Shown: in pieces, positions 6,080-7,310 of the stretch
Layout of the letters: each line of letters starts with the position of its first letter
Numbering within the stretch: position 1 is the first letter of the stretch
From: Bacteroidota bacterium
GTDB lineage: Bacteria > Bacteroidota > Bacteroidia > Chitinophagales > Saprospiraceae
Direction: 5' to 3'
DNA length: 7,310 nucleotides
Assembly: GCA_018969455.1 (NCBI GenBank)
Contig: JAGWYI010000208.1
Coordinates: 1-7,310 of the forward strand
Translations under genes and position numbers: made by a program
The notes under the pieces: generated by a model
Seen by the model: only the letters and a program-made list of their open reading frames with translations
Database searches by the model: none
Told to the model about the DNA's origin: nothing

Positions 6080-6439
6080 ATGAAACGTTTGAATCACAAA
6101 GAAGAAGAAGTCATGGCCATTTTGTGGCGCCTGGGCCATGCCTTCGTCCATGACATCCTGGCCGAGATGGAAGCGCCGCAACCGCCTTACAACACGGTAT
6201 CCTCGATTGTGCGCAAACTGCAAGACGAAGGATTGATTGGGTTTGAGGCTTTTGGTAAGACCCATCGGTATTTTCCGATTTTGAAGAAAGAAGATTACCG
6301 CAAAACGGCCTTCCAGCGCATGCTCGACCATTATTTCGGGGGATCGCCGGCCGATTTGCTATCTTATTTTGTGAAAGAAGAAAAGATGGACCCGGCCGAG
6401 CTCGACGCCCTGTTGAAAAAAATCAAGGATCAGGAATAA
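6080..6439 (+). CDS. BlaI/MecI/CopY-family transcriptional repressor
   Basis: The product has 119 residues from the ATG at 6080, typical for the family. The frame can be extended to a TTG at 6065, but that overlaps the promoter and operator, and the family begins with the LNHKEEEVM motif seen right after this ATG. Residues 3-66 form the winged helix: LNHKEEEVMAILWRLG, a recognition helix around PYNTVSSIVRKLQDEG (36-51), and the wing ending in THRYFPIL. Residues 70-119 form the helical dimerisation part with the family's FGGSPADLLSYFVKEEKM and a final acidic/leucine helix. In staphylococcal BlaI, induction cleaves an Asn-Phe bond in the equivalent region; Tyr96-Phe97 is the local counterpart by position, which is inference. 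It is translated 11 bases upstream of the M56 protease gene in one operon and is probably autoregulated through the palindrome at 6013-6067. The regulated effector is not in the window. Confidence 0.93.
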   Translation: MKRLNHKEEEVMAILWRLGHAFVHDILAEMEAPQPPYNTVSSIVRKLQDEGLIGFEAFGKTHRYFPILKKEDYRKTAFQRMLDHYFGGSPADLLSYFVKEEKMDPAELDALLKKIKDQE

Positions 6440-6450
6440 ACACCTTCCCT

Positions 6451-7310
6451 ATGGCTTATTTGTTGGAATCGGCTTTTTGCCTGAGCTGTTTTTATGCTTT
6501 TTACTGGCTTTTTTTACGAAAAAAGACCTTTTTTCAGTGGAATCGCTGGTATTTGCTGCTCACCCCGGCGCTTGCTTTTTTGATCCCTGCCCTGTATATC
6601 CCTTTGAAGCGACCGGTTCCCAAGCCTGCACCTGTGTTGGATTTACCTGCACTTGTGGTGCACACCCAAAGCGCGCCGATGGCGGTTTACCGCCAATTGG
6701 AGCAGCCTTTGGCATCCGAAACCGGAATTACGCTGGGCGTCTTGTTTGGGCTGGTATATAAAATCGGGGCTGTTTTACTCGCTATGCTTTTGATATACAG
6801 ACTCTTGCGTTTGTATTTTATGGTAAAATCCTGCAAAATCATTCCCCAGCAAGGCCATCTTCTGGCGCATACCCGAGACGACAGCGCACCGGTGGCTTCC
6901 TTTTTCAGCCTCATTTTTTGGCATAAAACACCTTCCAACGAACGCGAACGCCTGATTTTGGAGCACGAAATGGTGCATGTGCGGCAATGGCACAGTCTGG
7001 ATGTGTTGTTTATGGAAGCCCTGGTGGTTTGGCAATGGTTCAACCCGCTGGTGTATTTGTACCGGCGCAGTTTGCAGGCGGTACACGAATACATCGCCGA
7101 TGACTATGTGGTGCGCAACACCCGACAGAAATACCTGTACGCCAGCCTGTTGGCGCAAGAATACCGGGATAGGGCCCATCCCGATTTGATGAACACCTTT
7201 CACGCACAATTAAAAAACCGCTTGACCATGCTTGCCAAAAATCCTTCTCCCCGAATGCAAGGGGCCTTTTATTTGCTTTCCTTCCCGCTTGCCCTGAGCC
7301 TGATGCTGTT
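6451..7310 (+). CDS. BlaR1-like M56 family membrane zinc metalloprotease (3' partial)
   Basis: The frame starts at the ATG at 6451, 11 bases after the repressor stop, and runs off the right edge with 286 codons and no stop. Hydrophobic segments are at about 2-22, 34-52, 93-122 and 184-204, with another beginning near 272, matching the membrane domain of BlaR1/MecR1 proteins. The zinc site is complete: H172-E173-M-V-H176 in LEHEMVHVRQWHS, with the downstream Glu213 in VHEYIADD. The segment APVASFFSLIFW before it and QWFNPLVYLYRR after it are also characteristic. In the known system the protease is activated by a sensor domain and causes inactivation of the BlaI-type repressor. The sensor or C-terminal part lies outside the window. 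Bacteroidota members often carry TonB-like or other C-terminal regions instead of a penicillin-binding sensor, so beta-lactam sensing should not be assumed. Confidence 0.93.
   Translation, partial: MAYLLESAFCLSCFYAFYWLFLRKKTFFQWNRWYLLLTPALAFLIPALYIPLKRPVPKPAPVLDLPALVVHTQSAPMAVYRQLEQPLASETGITLGVLFGLVYKIGAVLLAMLLIYRLLRLYFMVKSCKIIPQQGHLLAHTRDDSAPVASFFSLIFWHKTPSNERERLILEHEMVHVRQWHSLDVLFMEALVVWQWFNPLVYLYRRSLQAVHEYIADDYVVRNTRQKYLYASLLAQEYRDRAHPDLMNTFHAQLKNRLTMLAKNPSPRMQGAFYLLSFPLALSLML

Noticed and set aside
6477..6761. A 94-codon plus-strand frame just after the repressor gene.
   Set aside because: It is out of frame with the M56 protease, which starts at 6451 and carries the HExxH site; this frame has no recognisable features.
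6687..7209. Two overlapping minus-strand open frames at the right end.
   Set aside because: Both are antisense to the M56 coding region, are Cys/His/Arg-rich, and lack family resemblance.

Overview
The window looks like chromosomal DNA of a Bacteroidota bacterium, possibly a Saprospiria- or Chitinophagia-like lineage; the class is a guess. Three signs support the phylum. The first gene ends in a type IX secretion (T9SS) type A sorting domain, a system essentially confined to this phylum. Four genes are preceded by the Bacteroidota -7 promoter element TAnnTTTG. Shine-Dalgarno sequences are absent in front of the starts.

Layout: (1) bases 2-2254, plus strand: 3' part of a large secreted cell-surface protein, with a right-handed beta-helix, four SprB-like repeats and a T9SS sorting domain. 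(2) 2255-2557: gene-free convergent spacer with three inverted repeats. (3) 2558-2881, minus strand: single-domain rhodanese-like protein with serine at the catalytic cysteine position. (4) 2882-3131: divergent promoter region. (5) 3132-4310: complete thiolase with all catalytic residues, followed by a strong intrinsic terminator at 4333-4371. (6) 4441-5883: multi-pass membrane protein with the motif layout of GT-C glycosyltransferases. (7) 5884-6079: regulatory spacer holding a 55-bp interrupted palindrome that abuts the -7 box of the next gene. (8) 6080-6439 and 6451-7310 (cut by the window edge): a BlaI/MecI-type repressor and a BlaR1-type M56 membrane metalloprotease, a two-gene sensor-repressor operon.

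The genes do not form one pathway; they are several independent transcription units. The functional link that can be argued from the sequence is the last pair. The M56 protease would sense a signal at the membrane and trigger cleavage of the BlaI-like repressor, which probably binds the 55-bp palindrome and autoregulates the operon.

The points most worth a second look are that palindrome, a very AT-rich block (about 100-825) inside the otherwise GC-rich surface-protein gene, the Ser-for-Cys rhodanese, and two promoters placed so close to the start codon that the mRNAs may be leaderless. I see no CRISPR array, tRNA, rRNA or insertion sequence, and no clear evidence of a wholly new system.
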